Assembly (NCBI GenBank): GCA_944474755.1
Contig: OX104122.1
Coordinates: forward strand, 10,178,641 to 10,242,640
DNA length: 64,000 nucleotides
Direction of reading: 5' to 3'
Source: Limnoperna fortunei
Lineage: Eukaryota > Mollusca > Bivalvia > Mytilida > Modiolidae
Shown here: positions 46,720 to 60,320 of the stretch, in pieces
Position numbering within the stretch: the stretch's first letter is position 1
How the letters are laid out: every line of letters starts with the position of its first letter
Made by a program: the position numbers and the translations under genes
Notes under the pieces: model-generated
The model's database searches: none
Seen by the model: the letters and a program-made list of their open reading frames with translations, nothing else
What the model was told of the DNA's origin: nothing

Positions 46720-48660
46720 CTATAGCTCAGCTTTCCTGTGCCAGGGTTTGGGGAGGATTAATGGATACTTCTGTACCCTTTTTAAATATAAATTGAACGC
46801 AATTATATAGCATAAAAGTACTAGTGGCAAAAAATCTAATTAACAAAATCATGTCAGTATACGACAATCATGTGCAATGTATGTAGCAAAGTATAATGAT
46901 ATTTATCCTGTAAAGTGAAAGATATGAGAGGAGTTGTTCGCAATCTGATATTATAGGAAATTTTGATAATAAAGATGTATCTCTCTAATCGCAAAAAATT
47001 CAAAGGAACTTGTAGCAAGTCTAAATCATGTGCAATGTCAGTAAAAAAGTGCTACAATGTTATCTATCATGTAATGTGAAAGATATGAGAATAGTTGTGA
47101 ACAGTTTAAAGTAGACGATTAATATGTTATAGTACCAAATTCTTATATTAAGGAACCTGCAGTAGACATATTTTAGCTTCTGAATGACAGTAGGGTAAAA
47201 ACAGTGTACATCGTGGGAAAAGAATTATTTTTTACTCGCTATTAAACATTTATCTACTATACTGGAACATAATTTAGAGCATCTAATCAAGGCAATGCAT
47301 ACGATTGGCTAATTTTGTGTCGAACGCAAATAGTTCACTATGATAAAATGCTGGTAGAACATACAAATAATACAGAATGCACTATAAATATATGTTAAGT
47401 GCATACAACAACAACAATGTTGGTACTCCGAATTTAAAATTTAAGATGTTCCGTGAATATGTGCTCTAAGAGGCGACTGCTTGAAAAAAAATATATATAA
47501 TGAGTTACTTAATTATATAAGTCATATTATTAATACAAATAAAGACAATAAACACTAAACACCATGATATTGCAGAAATATTGCGTATAGAACGTTCAAG
47601 GAAAAAACGAGATATTTATTTTAAAGGGATAATAAGCTGCTATTGTTTATCTTTGTAAATTTGTTTATTTACTGAATGTCAGGCAAAAAAGTATATTTAT
47701 ACACGAAAAAGAACAAATTTTACCAGAGTTAAAGAAAACCAATGAACGCAACAGAAACTTGTTAGCTAAATATCTAATACAAATTTATATATTTGCCACA
47801 TTGTAGAAAAAGGAAACAAGCACAATGTGCCAGTTGATTTTTAGCATCATTTATTCAACAGCTCAAGATCAAGCTCATTGATCAAGATATAGAGGGTCAC
47901 GACTAAATGATCACCATCTGAGCGATATAAATGGGTTACACATTGGTATTTTTAACCACGTAATGAAGCGCTTCAGTTATGAATATTAGTAGTATGATTG
48001 TCGGCCTCTGACATATATCCTAAAGTAAAATGTTTACCTCAGCCAAAGATAACATGGATTTTACATAAATATAATCATTTCGAATAGCAAAGATATTAAA
48101 TAGTTTTTACACTTTGTCACCAGTCGTATACTCATTTTGATTGGTTGATCGTTATTTTATCTCCATTATGATTAGTTGTATAAGGAATTTCAATTTCAAT
48201 TTTGAAAATTGAAAATTGAATTGAATGATTAGTTGTATAAGGAATAAAAAGCAAATATGGGATTGTCAGAAAAAGATACATGTAGACGCCAAACTATCCA
48301 AGGTCATTTTAAGGGACCTCAACCATTGAGTATACATACTTTAATACAATCTAACCTTTCTATAAAGGTTAAAATTATACACTGTGGTAAATTTTGATGT
48401 TTCTAGATTTATTTTGAGGAATTTATACGTCAATTAACATGCACACTTCAAACCTAGAAACGTACATTATGTTTGTAAATATCTACTAATACATTTGTAT
48501 GTTGTAATGGCTGATGTTAGTCACTCATTTTCCATACTGATAGTAGCAACTGTTTATTTTTAATAAATCTTCAAAATAAGACAAAAGGATGAAGTTAGCT
48601 AAATAATAAATATTAATTTGTCATCTTTAAATCTAACAAGTGAATCTGAGCTTATGATCA
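46720..48660. other. noncoding stretch downstream of the GPCR gene
   Basis: No gene. GTGAAAGATATGAGA and ATCATGTGCAATGT recur near 46870-46930 and 47025-47090, a loose two-copy repeat. A 21-bp direct repeat (48168-48188 and 48225-48245) flanks a palindromic stretch. Confidence 0.4.
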
Positions 48661-48665
48661 CTAGT

Positions 48666-48926
48666 CATACCCCGGCTTTCGCAAAAAAGTATTCGGAAAA
48701 CAGGAAGTAGATGACCAAGGAGCATAATATTGATATACCCCATATAATACTATAGGATAAAGCCATATATATGCAAAAAAAATCAGGCTTCTGAATCCAA
48801 AAGTTGCTTAGAAAACTGCGACAGAAGTTTTTGTTACGGACAGACGAACGGACGAAAGCACAAACAGACGGATAAACGGACAAGGGTAAACGGTATATCC
48901 CCTCTTCTTGAAAGCCGGAGTATAAA
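48666..48926. mobile_element. short TIR element (MITE)
   Basis: Left end ATACCCCGGCTTTCG, right end TGAAAGCCGGAGTAT, an inverted pair. The interior has AACGGACGAAAGC, CAGACGGATAAACGGAC and GGTATATCCCCTC. A SINE fragment follows directly. Confidence 0.65.
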
Positions 48927-48934
48927 AATGTCAT

Positions 48935-49078
48935 TTAATTGACAAGGATTTCCAGTTTTCCTACCGCAGGTCGGGGGTTTTCTTCTGGTTCTTCGGCTAC
49001 TCCCCCAATAAAACCTTGACGCCATGATATAACTGAAAAATTGCTGAAAGTGGCGTTAAAATAACATTCAAATCAAAT
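48935..49078 (+). mobile_element. SINE 3' half
   Basis: AATTGACAAGGATTTCCAG, ACCGCAGGTCGGGGGTTTTC, ATTGCTGAAAGTGGCGTT and ACATTCAAATCAAATCAAA tail. Confidence 0.7.
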
Positions 49079-49079
49079 C

Positions 49080-50900
49080 AAATTAAAAATGTGCAAAATA
49101 TTTTGGAAAATATGCTTATAAATTATAATGCTTATGCTTAACAATGTCTAAGTATTGTATTTTGATTTATGACAACTGCTTTTTTCCGTATTAAACTTTG
49201 TTGTTCAATAAAATCTTAAACCTTACTACTGTATGTGTATTCAGCCTTGCTTCCTCTGCAAAACAACTTTATAGTACAATGGATACCAGTCACCAGTTTT
49301 ATAGGATAATTGATTAGTTCTAGATTACAATGATGCAAATCTATATTCAAATGTGTGCAGTTGGTGCTATGAACAAAATAAGCATACAACAAAGAACATT
49401 ATTTGATATTATACCATTTGAAAAAAGGCAGAAGTTACAATTACTATGAAATATTAATGTTCCATTGCAGCTTGGATATACAAACCTTGACCATTCAAAA
49501 TTACAGAGAATCAAGAGACACTCGTTTCCAGCTAAATTTTAAATAGCCTAAATATAAAAAACATTTTAAGAAGTCATGATAAGGATCTGTTCTGTGTGTC
49601 TATCTTCAGGATCGTAAGTCTAAATAAACGATTAGATGGCTTTTGTCTTTTCACCTGTCACTGATGGCTAACATTGTGGATTCCTTGAAGGAAACCTTCT
49701 GTGTGTTCCTCATAAAGCAAGTGGAAAGAAACATTAATGCAATAGTTCAATGGCGCACAAACCAGATCTATATTTATAAACACTTAAGTTAAAGACTTAA
49801 GTCCGTAGTTTTAACAGTTTAGTCGGTTGGTAAAAACTTATCTTCAGTCGGTGACAGTTTTTGTCTGGTTCTCCGGAAGTAAAACAATTGAAGTATATAT
49901 CACCTATTGAATTAAATCCTTTGATAAGTTTCAGACATAGCAAATCAAAGTCGTAGGTATTTCGGTTGCAATAGCAGCGTAGATTTCTTTAAATGATAAC
50001 ACGCACACACACATTAGGGTTCGTTTTAAAGGGAAATAACCTTAAACGGACATTTACTGTTATTTTAAGAAACATCACAACTAACAGCTAGTCATGTTAG
50101 CATGCAGACTGCAACACAAATGAAAGTAGGATTATGTGGAAGACACAAATGGAGATGTCATTCAAAGAACTGCACTATTTAAAGTATCCTGTACCACAAT
50201 TGACCACGTGATCATATTTGGTGTCCAGGATGTCTAATGTTTTTCAATGAAGCAGAACTCGGTAATGTTCGGCAAACATCGGATATACTATTTGAGTAAA
50301 TAATTTCTTTTTGCTCAAAACTGAAAACACTGACTCAAAGTAAAACTATAATTTGTATCAATATTTACAATACATTGATTTAATTAAGCTGTATTTCTTG
50401 GTCGAAAAATAAAATTAAACGGCAACTTCAATTATGGGTCTGATACCTTAAAAAAGAAGATTGCTTAATTTGAGTGATCATTCGTCTTTCAGAATTTGTG
50501 TGGCTATGTGATTCGTTCAGATTTTATTGTACTAGATACTGGTATACTTGGAAAACACACGCCACCTTCGTCAGGAAAACTGACAATAATCGTCCCCTTT
50601 AAAAGTGCTAACAATTTCTAACCTGAGGGATTACAATTATGATTGGTTGATATTTAACGTCTAGCAAACTATAATATTTTAGCTTTCTTACATAAATAAC
50701 TTATTATAAATCTTTATATATATATAATTTAATTTGCTTTGTAAGCTGAAATCTGATTGGTCAATTCTAATCGGGCAACCCATATTATAAGATATAACTT
50801 GCGTGACCTATGACCTATTCTTACGCCGTTAAAATTCAAATAGTTCCTCGACGTCATCGACGTTTTTACCGCAAAAATTGATAAGATTTATAGTTTAAAT
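49080..50900. other. AT-rich noncoding stretch
   Basis: No gene, RNA or organised repeat could be supported. Confidence 0.4.
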
Positions 50901-50908
50901 TAAATTAT

Positions 50909-51061
50909 AAGGAATATTTCAAATTCCTGAACAGATTATACGATATAATATGGTTTGGGTCTGTTTTCACCATTCATTAACAGCCTCGATGTTTATTAGG
51001 CGTTAACAGACCCAAACCATATTATATCGTATAATCTGTTCAGAAATTTGAAGTATTCCTT
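50909..51061. repeat. long near-perfect inverted repeat (57-bp arms, 39-bp loop)
   Basis: Arms 50909-50965 and 51005-51061 pair with two mismatches; the core is AACAGATTATACGATATAAT followed by ATGGTTTGGGTCTGTT. The loop is 50966-51004. No coding. It could be a snap-back MITE end or the source of a hairpin RNA. Confidence 0.9.
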
Positions 51062-51640
51062 AATAAAAACCACACATCGCACAATTATATGGGGACACTT
51101 TCAGGTAAGACTACAACGATTAAAGATTTCACAGAATAAATTATTCCTTTGAGAAGTTTAAAATTGTACGTAAAAACAGATGTATAACAAGTATATGAAT
51201 CTAAACACGACAGAGAATGAGGGCAACGTACACACGATCCATTCAGACATGCCAGAAAATATAGATACTATATTAACAGTCGCATGACAGACAATCGGGG
51301 GATGATTTATTTTAAAAGGATAACTATATATCTTGCTGGTATGACCAACTGCTATAACGACTTTACGACTGTTGTAAGGGTGAAACTTGTTTGACAAAGC
51401 AGTAGTTAAATTACCTGAAGTTTATTATAAAATCCATAAACTTGAACATTTTTTAAAATAAAGTTTCAAATCACGAAAAGGAATTTGGCAATTAATGTCA
51501 TTTATAAAAGCCGCTTCGGCCATGTTCACTACTGTGTTGCCAAGGACTCCCACGTGACTATGAATGTTGAAAAGCACAACCACTTTACCCAAAATTTGAA
51601 TATGTTTAAAAACAGCGGAACAATAAGAATAAGAGCAAAT
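51062..51640. other. noncoding stretch between the inverted repeat and the module array
   Basis: I see no gene, RNA or organised repeat here. Confidence 0.35.
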
Positions 51641-52636
51641 AATTAAACATGATTATGATCTTATGGATCATAACTGGCTCCCAAACGACCCCAATGGACA
51701 CTGGAGTTCAGACATCCATTCACAGCAACTTTATCTAAAAGGAAACCAAGTTTCGTGCAAATCGGAGCATTTACCACTTTTGTCGGCCATCTTGGATTCA
51801 AAATGGCTGCCATAAGAAGTCAACATGTGCGTCATATGGTGCGGTATAACATACTCTACTTATTTTCCAATTTTCAGCGAAATCCGTTTACTTTTGGACT
51901 TTTAAGGATTTATTTTCATTTTCAAAACGGCCGCCATTTTAAGATGGCCGCCATGACCAAATTCATATTTTGATGACTAACATCTGATCGCATCATTGTA
52001 ATCTATCTAAAAACCAAGTTTGGTGTGATTCCGAGCATTTTGCATTTTTGGTGGCCATCTTGGATTCAAAATGGCCGCCAAAAAGGTCGACATGTGGGGC
52101 ATATGGTGCGGTATAACATACCCTACTTACATTCCAATTTTCATCAAAATCCGTTAACTTTTGGATTTTTCAGGATTTATTATCATTTTCAAAATGGCCA
52201 CCATTTTAAGATGGCCGCCATGATCAAATTCACATTTTGATGACTAACATCTGATCGCAACATAGAAATCTACCTAAAAACCAAGTTTCGTGCGATTCCG
52301 ACGATTTTGAATTTTTGGCGGCCATCTTGGATTCAAAATGGCCTCCATAAAACGTCAACATGTGCGTCATATGGTGCGGTATAACATACTCTACTTATAT
52401 TCCAATTTTCGTCAAAATCCGTTAACTTTTGGATTTTTAAGGATTTTTTTCATTTTCAAAATGGCCGCCATTTCAAGATGGCCGCCAATTTAAAAATTTT
52501 AAACCTGAAAGGTCACAACTTCATACCATGACCTATTTTTGTGTAAAGTTTCATTTGGATCCAATGTACGGTCTTCGAGAAAACAGCCGGACAAAATTCA
52601 GGCGGAAAGTGGAAGAAAAAAAAAAAAAATAATAAT
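51641..52636. repeat. module V1
   Basis: Opens ATGATCTTATGGATCAT (6-bp stem), then AACTGGCTCCC. Three internal subrepeats of about 266 bp are each marked by CCAAGTTTCGTG, GGCCATCTTGGATTC and CATATGGTGCGGTATAAC. Ends CAGGCGGAAAGTGGAAG, A-run, AATAATAA. Confidence 0.8.
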
Positions 52637-55600
52637 TAAAATTTACGTTTCCCGAAACGTTGAAGTCGCCTCCCGTTCCGCACTTTTGACCGAGTAGAGG
52701 GAACTAAAAGTCAAGAGCACAACTTCATAACATGAGCTTTCAGTTGGCCAAGTTTCATTTCGATCGGTTAAAAGATGAGCGAGAAAACGAGCAAACTTTA
52801 AAACGGCCGCCATTTTGAAACCGGAAGTCGGACAAAAAATTTTTTTTGCAAAAATGCTCAGGATAGTTAGCTGTATCAGTATACCAATTTTCATTGAAAT
52901 TGCTCTGGCCATAACTGAGATCTGACAACGGCCGCCATTTTGTAAAACTTTAAAACGGCCGCCATTTTGAAACCGGAAGTCGGACAAAACATTTTTAAAT
53001 AGTGGCACACTTAGGGTATCATAAGCTACCTGTATACCAAATTTCGTCTAAATCGGATGACGTTTAAATTTTTACATTTTTAGGGGGGTGGTGTTCGGAT
53101 GGCGGCCATTTTGAAATGTCGGCCGCGTCAAATTTTTTTTTGCAAAAATGCTCGGGATAGTTAGCTGTACCAGTATACCAATTTTCATTGAAATTGCTTT
53201 GGCAATTACTGAGATCTGACAACGGCCGTCATTTTTTTCAACGGCGGCCATTTTGAAAATGGCGGCCATTTTGAAAATTTCAAAAGTGGATTGCACAACT
53301 TCAGGTCACCCTTAACATGTTCCCAAAGTTTCATTTCGATCGGTTAAAAGATGAGCGAGAAAACGAGCTGACAACATTGCGAGGGGAAAACATAAGAAAT
53401 ATGAAAATAATAATAATAATTAAAATTTACGTTTCCCGAAACGTTGAAGTCGCCTCCCGTTCCGCACTTTTGACCGAGTAGAGGGAACTAAAAGTCAAGA
53501 GCACAACTTCATAACATGAGCTTTCAGTTGGCCAAGTTTCATTTCGATCGGTTAAAAGATGAGCGAGAAAACGAGCAAACTTTAAAACGGCCGCCATTTT
53601 GAAACCGGAAGTCGGACAAAAATTTTTTTTTGCAAAAATGCTCAGGATAGTTAGCTGTATCAGTATACCAATTTTCATTGAAATTGCTCTGGCCATAACT
53701 GAGATCTGACAACGGCCGCCATTTTGTAAAACTTTAAAACGGCCGCCATTTTGAAACCGGAAGTCGGACAAAACATTTTTAAATAGTGGCACACTTAGGG
53801 TATCATAAGCTACCTGTATACCAAATTTCGTCTAAATCGGATGACGTTTAAATTTTTACGTTTTTAGGGGGGTGGTGTTCGGATGGCGGCCATTTTGAAA
53901 TGTCGGCCGCGTCAAATTTTTTTTTGCAAAAATGCTCGGGATAGTTAGCTGTACCAGTATACCAATTTTCATTGAAATTGCTTTGGCAATTACTGAGATC
54001 TGACAACGGCCGTCATTTTTTTCAACGGCGGCCATTTTGAAAATTTCAAAAGTGGATTGCACAACTTCAGGTCACCCTTAACATGTTCCCAAAGTTTCAT
54101 TTCGATCGGTTAAAAGATGAGCGAGAAAACGAGCGGACAACATTGCGAGGGGAAAACATAAGAAATATGAAAATAATAATAATAATAATAATAATAATTA
54201 AAATTTACGTTTCCCGAAACGTTGAAGTCGCCTCCCGTTCCGCACTTTTGACCGAGTAGAGGGAACTAAAAGTCAAGAGCACAACTTCATAACATGAGCT
54301 TTCAGTTGGCCAAGTTTCATTTCGATCGGTTAAAAGATGAGCGAGAAAACGAGCAAACTTTAAAACGGCCGCCATTTTGAAACCGGAAGTCGGACAAAAA
54401 ATTTTTTTTGCAAAAATGCTCAGGATAGTTAGCTGTATCAGTATACCAATTTTCATTGAAATTGCTCTGGCCATAACTGAGATCTGACAACGGCCGCCAT
54501 TTTGTAAAACTTTAAAACGGCCGCCATTTTGAAACCGGAAGTCGGACAAAACATTTTTAAATAGTGGCACACTTAGGGTATCATAAGCTACCTGTATACC
54601 AAATTTCGTCTAAATCGGATGACGTTTAAATTTTTACATTTTTAGGGGGGTGGTGTTCGGATGGCGGCCATTTTGAAATGTCGGCCGCGTCAAATTTTTT
54701 TTTGCAAAAATGCTCGTGATAGTTAGCTGTACCAGTATACCAATTTTCATTGAAATTGCTTTGGCAATTACTGAGATCTGACAACGGCCGTCATTTTTTT
54801 TAACGGCGGCCATTTTGAAAATGGCGGCCATTTTGAAAATTTCAAAAGTGGATTGCACAACTTCAGGTCACCCTTAACATGTTCCCAAAGTTTCATTTCG
54901 ATCGGTTAAAAGATGAGCGAGAAAACGAGCGGACAACATTGCGAGGGGAAAACATAAGAAATATGAAAATAATAATAATAATAATAATTAAAATTTACGT
55001 TTCCCGAAACGTTGAAGTCGCCTCCCGTTCCGCACTTTTGACCGAGTAGATGGAACTAAAAGTCAAGAGCACAACTTCATAACATGAGCTTTCAGTTGGC
55101 CAAGTTTCATTTCGATCGGTTAAAAGATGAGCGAGAAAACGAGCAAACTTTAAAACGGCCGCCATTTTGAAACCGGAAGTCGGAGAAAAAATTTTTTTTT
55201 GCAAAAATGGTCAGGATAGTTAGCTGTATCAGTATACCAATTTTCATTGAAATTGCTCTGGCCATAACTGAGATCTGACAACGGCCGCCATTTTGTAAAA
55301 CTTTAAAACGGCCGCCATTTTAAAACCGGAAGTCGGACAAAAATTTTGAAAATAGTGGCACACTCAGGGCATCATAAGCTACCTGTATACCAAATTTCGT
55401 TTACATCGGATGACGTTTAAATTTTTACATTTTTAGGGGGGTGGTGTTCGGATGGCGGCCATTTTGAAATGTCGGCCGCGTCACATTTTTTTTTGCAAAA
55501 ATGCTCGGGATAGTTAGCTGTACCAGTATACCAATTTTCATTGAAATTGCTTTGGCAATTACTAAGATCTGACAACGGCCGTCATTTTTTTCAACGGCGG

Positions 55601-55780
55601 CCATTTTAAAAATGGCGGCCATTTTGAAAATTTCAAAAGTGGATTGCACAACTTCAGGTCACCCTTAACAAGTTCTTAAAGTTTCATTTCGATCGGTTAA
55701 AAGATGAGCGAGAAAACGAGCGGACAACATTGCGAGGGGAAAAAGGAAAACATAAGAAATATGAAAATAATAATAATAAT
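52637..55780. repeat. modules U1-U4 (four tandem 778-792 bp units)
   Basis: Units start at 52637, 53421, 54199 and 54989 with ACGTTTCCCGAAACGT (6-bp stem, 4-base loop) then TGAAGTCGCC. Each has two internal subrepeats about 290 bp apart (GGATAGTTAGCTGTA boxes) and ends GAGGGGAAAACATAAG, AAATATG, (AAT)n. U2 lacks one 18-bp GGCGGCCATTTTGAAAAT step; U4 has the most base changes. Confidence 0.9.
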
Positions 55781-56057
55781 AAGAAACGGAGTAAAAACAA
55801 TAAGTCGCCCGACACTTCGTGGTCGGCGACTTAATAAGAAACGGAGTAAAAACAATAAGTCGCCCGACACTTCGTGGTCGGCGACTTAATAAGAAACGGA
55901 GTAAAAACAATAAGTCGCCCGACACTTCGTGGTCGGCGACTTAATAATAATAAGAAACGGAGTAAAAACAATAAGTCGCCCGACACTTCGTGGTCGGCGA
56001 CTTAATAAGAAACGGAGCAAAAACAATATGTCTCCCAAACTTTCGTTTGGGAGCCAT
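55781..56057. repeat. module X1: 55-bp hairpin repeats plus a variant hairpin
   Basis: AAGAAACGGAGTAAAAACAA followed by AAGTCGCCCGACACTTCGTG and GTCGGCGACTT, at 55781, 55836, 55891 and 55952. A fifth unit at 56007 changes the hairpin to CTCCCAAACTTTCGTTTGGG AG, a 9-bp stem. Confidence 0.9.
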
Positions 56058-57054
56058 AATAATAATAATAATAATTAAACATGATTATGATCTTATGGAT
56101 CATATCTGGCTCCCAAACGACCCCCGTGGACACTCGAGTTCAGACGTCCATTCACAGCAACTTTATCTACAAGGAAACCAAGTTTCGTGCAAATCGGAGC
56201 ATTCTTTTATTTTGTCGGCCATCTTGGATTCATAATGGCCACCATAGAAAGTCAACATGTGAGTCATAAGGTGTGGTATAACATATTCTACTCATATTCC
56301 AATTTTCATCGAAATCTGTTCACTTTTAGATTTTTAGAGATTTATTTTCATTTTCAAAATGGCTGCCATTTTAAGATGGCCGCCATGATCAAACTCACAT
56401 TTTGATGACTAACATCTAATCACAACATGGTAATCTATCTAAAAACCAAGTTTCGTGAGATTCCGAGCATTTTGAATTTTTTGCAGCCATCTTGGATTCA
56501 AAATGGTCGCCATAAAAAGTCAACATGTGCGTCATATGGTGTGGTATAACATACTCTACTTATATACCAATTTTCGTTAAAATACGTCAACTTTTTAATT
56601 TTTAAGGATTTTTTTTCATTTTCAAAATGGCGCCATTTTAAGATGGCCGCCGTGTTCAAATTCAAATTTTGATGACTGACATCTGATCGTAACATGATTA
56701 TCTAGCTAAAAACCAAGTTTCGTGTGATTCCGAGCATGTTGAATTTTTGGCGGCCATCTTGGATTCAAAATTGCCGCCATAAAGTCAACATGTGCATCAT
56801 ATGGTGTGGTTTAACATACTCTACTTATATTCCAATTTTCATCGAAATCCGTTAACTTTTGGATTTTTAAGGATTTTTTTCCTTTTCAAAATGGCCGCCA
56901 TTTCAAGATGGCCGCCAATTTCAAAATTTTAAAACTTGAAGGCACCACTTCAAGTCATGACCTATTTTTGGGTGAAGTTTCATAGTGATCCAATTTACGG
57001 TCTCCGAGAAAATGGTCGGACAAAATTTTGGCGGAAACCGGAAGAAAAAAAAAA
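56058..57054. repeat. module V2
   Basis: As V1 but with ATCTGGCTCCC and more substitutions (ATAATGGCCACC, TTTTGCAGCC). Nearly identical to V3. Confidence 0.85.
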
Positions 57055-57674
57055 AATAATAATTAAAAATAATGTGTTGGGATGCCAACACAGAAGTCGC
57101 CCAAAATCCACATGGATAGTATTGCGTTCCACTCAGGACATTGAAATGAACCTACATATCAAATTTCATTAAAATCGGACAACGTTTAAAATTTCACCCG
57201 TTTTTGGCCGCCATTTTGGAAACCACGGTTGAGAAAAAATTTCGAATGTGCAGTTCCACTCGGGACACTTAAATCTACCTCCACAACAAATTTCATTGCA
57301 ATCGGAGCACGTTAAATGTCAACGAGATCGCATAACGTTGAAAATTATACACGTTTTTGGCGGCCATTTTGAAACCGGAAGTCCGAGAAAAAATTTAAAG
57401 GTAGCGTTTCACTCGAAATACTAACATCTACCTCCATACCAAATTTCGTTGAATTCGGACCACGGGAAAATTTTTGCCATTTTTGGGTGGGTGTCGTCAA
57501 GTGGCGGCCATTTTGAAATGGCGGCCATTATCAAAATTCTGACAATTGACTGCACCCCTCCATATGCCCATCTACAACTGTGCCAAGTTTCATTTGATTC
57601 TATTGAGGCGTCTCTGAGAAACGTGTCGGACAAGTTCACGATCTAGAAAAAGGAGAAACCGGAATAATAATAAT
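57055..57674. repeat. module W1
   Basis: Opens GTGTTGGGATGCCAACAC (7-bp stem, 4-base loop), then AGAAGTCGCC. It has its own boxes (TCCACTCGGGACACTT, ACCTCCATACC) and two GGCCATTTTG steps, and ends GAGAAACCGGAATAATAA. Confidence 0.85.
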
Positions 57675-60036
57675 TAAAATTTACGTTTCCCGAAACGTTG
57701 AAGTCGCCTCCCGTTCCGCACTTTTGACCGAGTAGAGGGAACTAAAAGTCAAGAGCACAACTTCATAACATGAGCTTTCAGTTGGCCAAGTTTCATTTCG
57801 ATCGGTTAAAAGATGAGCGAGAAAACGAGCAAACTTTAAAACGGCCGCCATTTTGAAACCGGAAGTCGGAGAAAAAATTTTTTTTGCAAAAATGCTCAGG
57901 ATAGTTAGCTGTATCAGTATACCAATTTTCATTGAAATTGCTCTGGCCATAACTGAGATCTGACAACGGCCGCCATTTTGTAAAACTTTAAAACGGCCGC
58001 CATTTTGAAACCGGAAGTCGGACAAAACATTTTTAAATAGTGGCACACTTAGGGTATCATAAGCTACCTGTATACCAAATTTCGTCTAAATCGGATGACG
58101 TTTAAATTTTTACATTTTTAGGGGGGTGGTGTTCGGATGGCGGCCATTTTGAAATGTCGGCCGCGTCAAATTTTTTTTTGCAAAAATGCTCGGGATAGTT
58201 AGCTGTACCAGTATACCAATTTTCATTGAAATTGCTTTGGCAATTACTGAGATCTGACAACGGCCGTCATTTTTTTCAACGGCGGCCATTTTGAAAATGG
58301 CGGCCATTTTGAAAATTTCAAAAGTGGATTGCACAACTTCAGGTCACCCTTAACATGTTCCCAAAGTTTAATTTCGATCGGTTAAAAGATGAGCGAGAAA
58401 ACGAGCGGACAACATTGCGAGGGGAAAACATAAGAAATATGAAAATAATAATAATAATTAAAATTTACGTTTCCCGAAACGTTGAAGTCGCCTCCCGTTC
58501 CGCACTTTTGACCGAGTAGAGGGAACTAAAAGTCAAGAGCACAACTTCATAACATGAGCTTTCAGTTGGCCAAGTTTCATTTCGATCGGTTAAAAGATGA
58601 GCGAGAAAACGAGCAAACTTTAAAACGGCCGCCATTTTGAAACCGGAAGTCGGACAAAAAATTTTTTTTGCAAAATTGCTCAGGATAGTTAGCTGTATCA
58701 GTATACCAATTTTCATTGAAATTGCTCTGGCCATAACTGAGATCTGACAACGGCCGCCATTTTGTAAAACTTTAAAACGGCCGCCATTTTGAAACCGGAA
58801 GTCGGACAAAACATTTTTAAATAGTGGCACACTTAGGGTATCATAAGCTACCTGTATACCAAATTTCGTCTAAATCGGATGACGTTTAAATTTTTACATT
58901 TTTAGGGGGGTGGTGTTCGGATGGCGGCCATTTTGAAATGTCGGCCGCGTCAAATTTTTTTTTGCAAAAATGCTCGGGATAGTTAGCTGTACCAGTATAC
59001 CAATTTTCATTGAAATTGCTTTGGCAATTACTGAGATCTGACAACGGCCGTCATTTTTTTCAACGGCGGCCATTTTGAAAATGGCGGCCATTTTGAAAAT
59101 TTCAAAAGTGGATTGCACAACTTCAGGTCACCCTTAACATGTTCCCAAAGTTTCATTTCGATCGGTTAAAAGATGAGCGAGAAAACGAGCGGACAACATT
59201 GCGAGGGGAAAACATAAGAAATATGAAAATAATAATAATTAAAATTTACGTTTCCCGAAACGTTGAAGTCGCCTCCCGTTCCGCACTTTTGACCGAGTAG
59301 AGGGAACTAAAAGTCAAGAGCACAACTTCATAACATGAGCTTTCAGTTGGCCAAGTTTCATTTCGATCGGTTAAAAGATGAGCGAGAAAACGAGCAAACT
59401 TTAAAACGGCCGCCATTTTGAAACCGGAAGTCGGACAAAAAATTTTTTTTTTGCAAAAATGCTCAGGATAGTTAGCTGTATCAGTATACCAATTTTCATT
59501 GAAATTGCTCTGGCCATAACTGAGATCTGACAACGGCCGCCATTTTGTAAAACTTTAAAACGGCCGCCATTTTGAAACCGGAAGTCGGACAAAACATTTT
59601 TAAATAGTGGCACACTTAGGGTATCATAAGCTACCTGTATACCAAATTTCGTTTAAATCGGATGACGTTTAAATTTTTACATTTTTAGGGGGGTGGTGTT
59701 CGGATGGCGGCCATTTTGAAATGTCGGCCGCGTCAAATTTTTTTTTGCAAAAATGCTCGGGATAGTTAGCTGTACCAGTATACCAATTTTCATTGAAATT
59801 GCTTTGGCAATTACTGAGATCTGACAACGGCCGTCATTTTTTTCAACGGCGGCCATTTTGAAAATGGCGGCCATTTTGAAAATTTCAAAAGTGGATTGCA
59901 CAACTTCAGGTCACCCTTAACATATTCCCCAATTTCATTTCGATCGGTTAAAAGATGAGCGAGAAAACGAGCGGACAACATTGCGAGGGGAAAACATAAG
60001 AAATATGAAAATAATAATAATAATAATAATAATAAT
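57675..60036. repeat. modules U5-U7
   Basis: Three U units starting at 57675, 58459 and 59240. U7 has a longer T-run at 59442 and ends in a long (AAT)n before X2. Confidence 0.9.
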
Positions 60037-60320
60037 AAGAAACGGAGTAAAAACAATAAGTCGCCCGACACTTCGTGGTCGGCGACTTAATAATAATAAG
60101 AAACGGAGTAAAAACAATAAGTCGCCCGACACTTCGTGGTCGGCGACTTAATAAGAAACGGAGTAAAAACAATAAGTCGCCCGACACTTCGTGGTCGGCG
60201 ACCTAATAATAATAAGAAACGGAGTAAAAACAATAAGTCGCCCGACACTTCGTGGTCGGCGACTTAATAAGAAACGGAGCAAAAACAATATGTCTCCCAA
60301 ACTTTCGTTTGGGAGCCATA
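60037..60320. repeat. module X2
   Basis: Four 55-bp hairpin units (60037, 60098, 60153, 60214) and the CTCCCAAAC variant at 60269, the same composition as X1 with linkers placed differently; one unit has GCGACCTAA. Confidence 0.9.
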
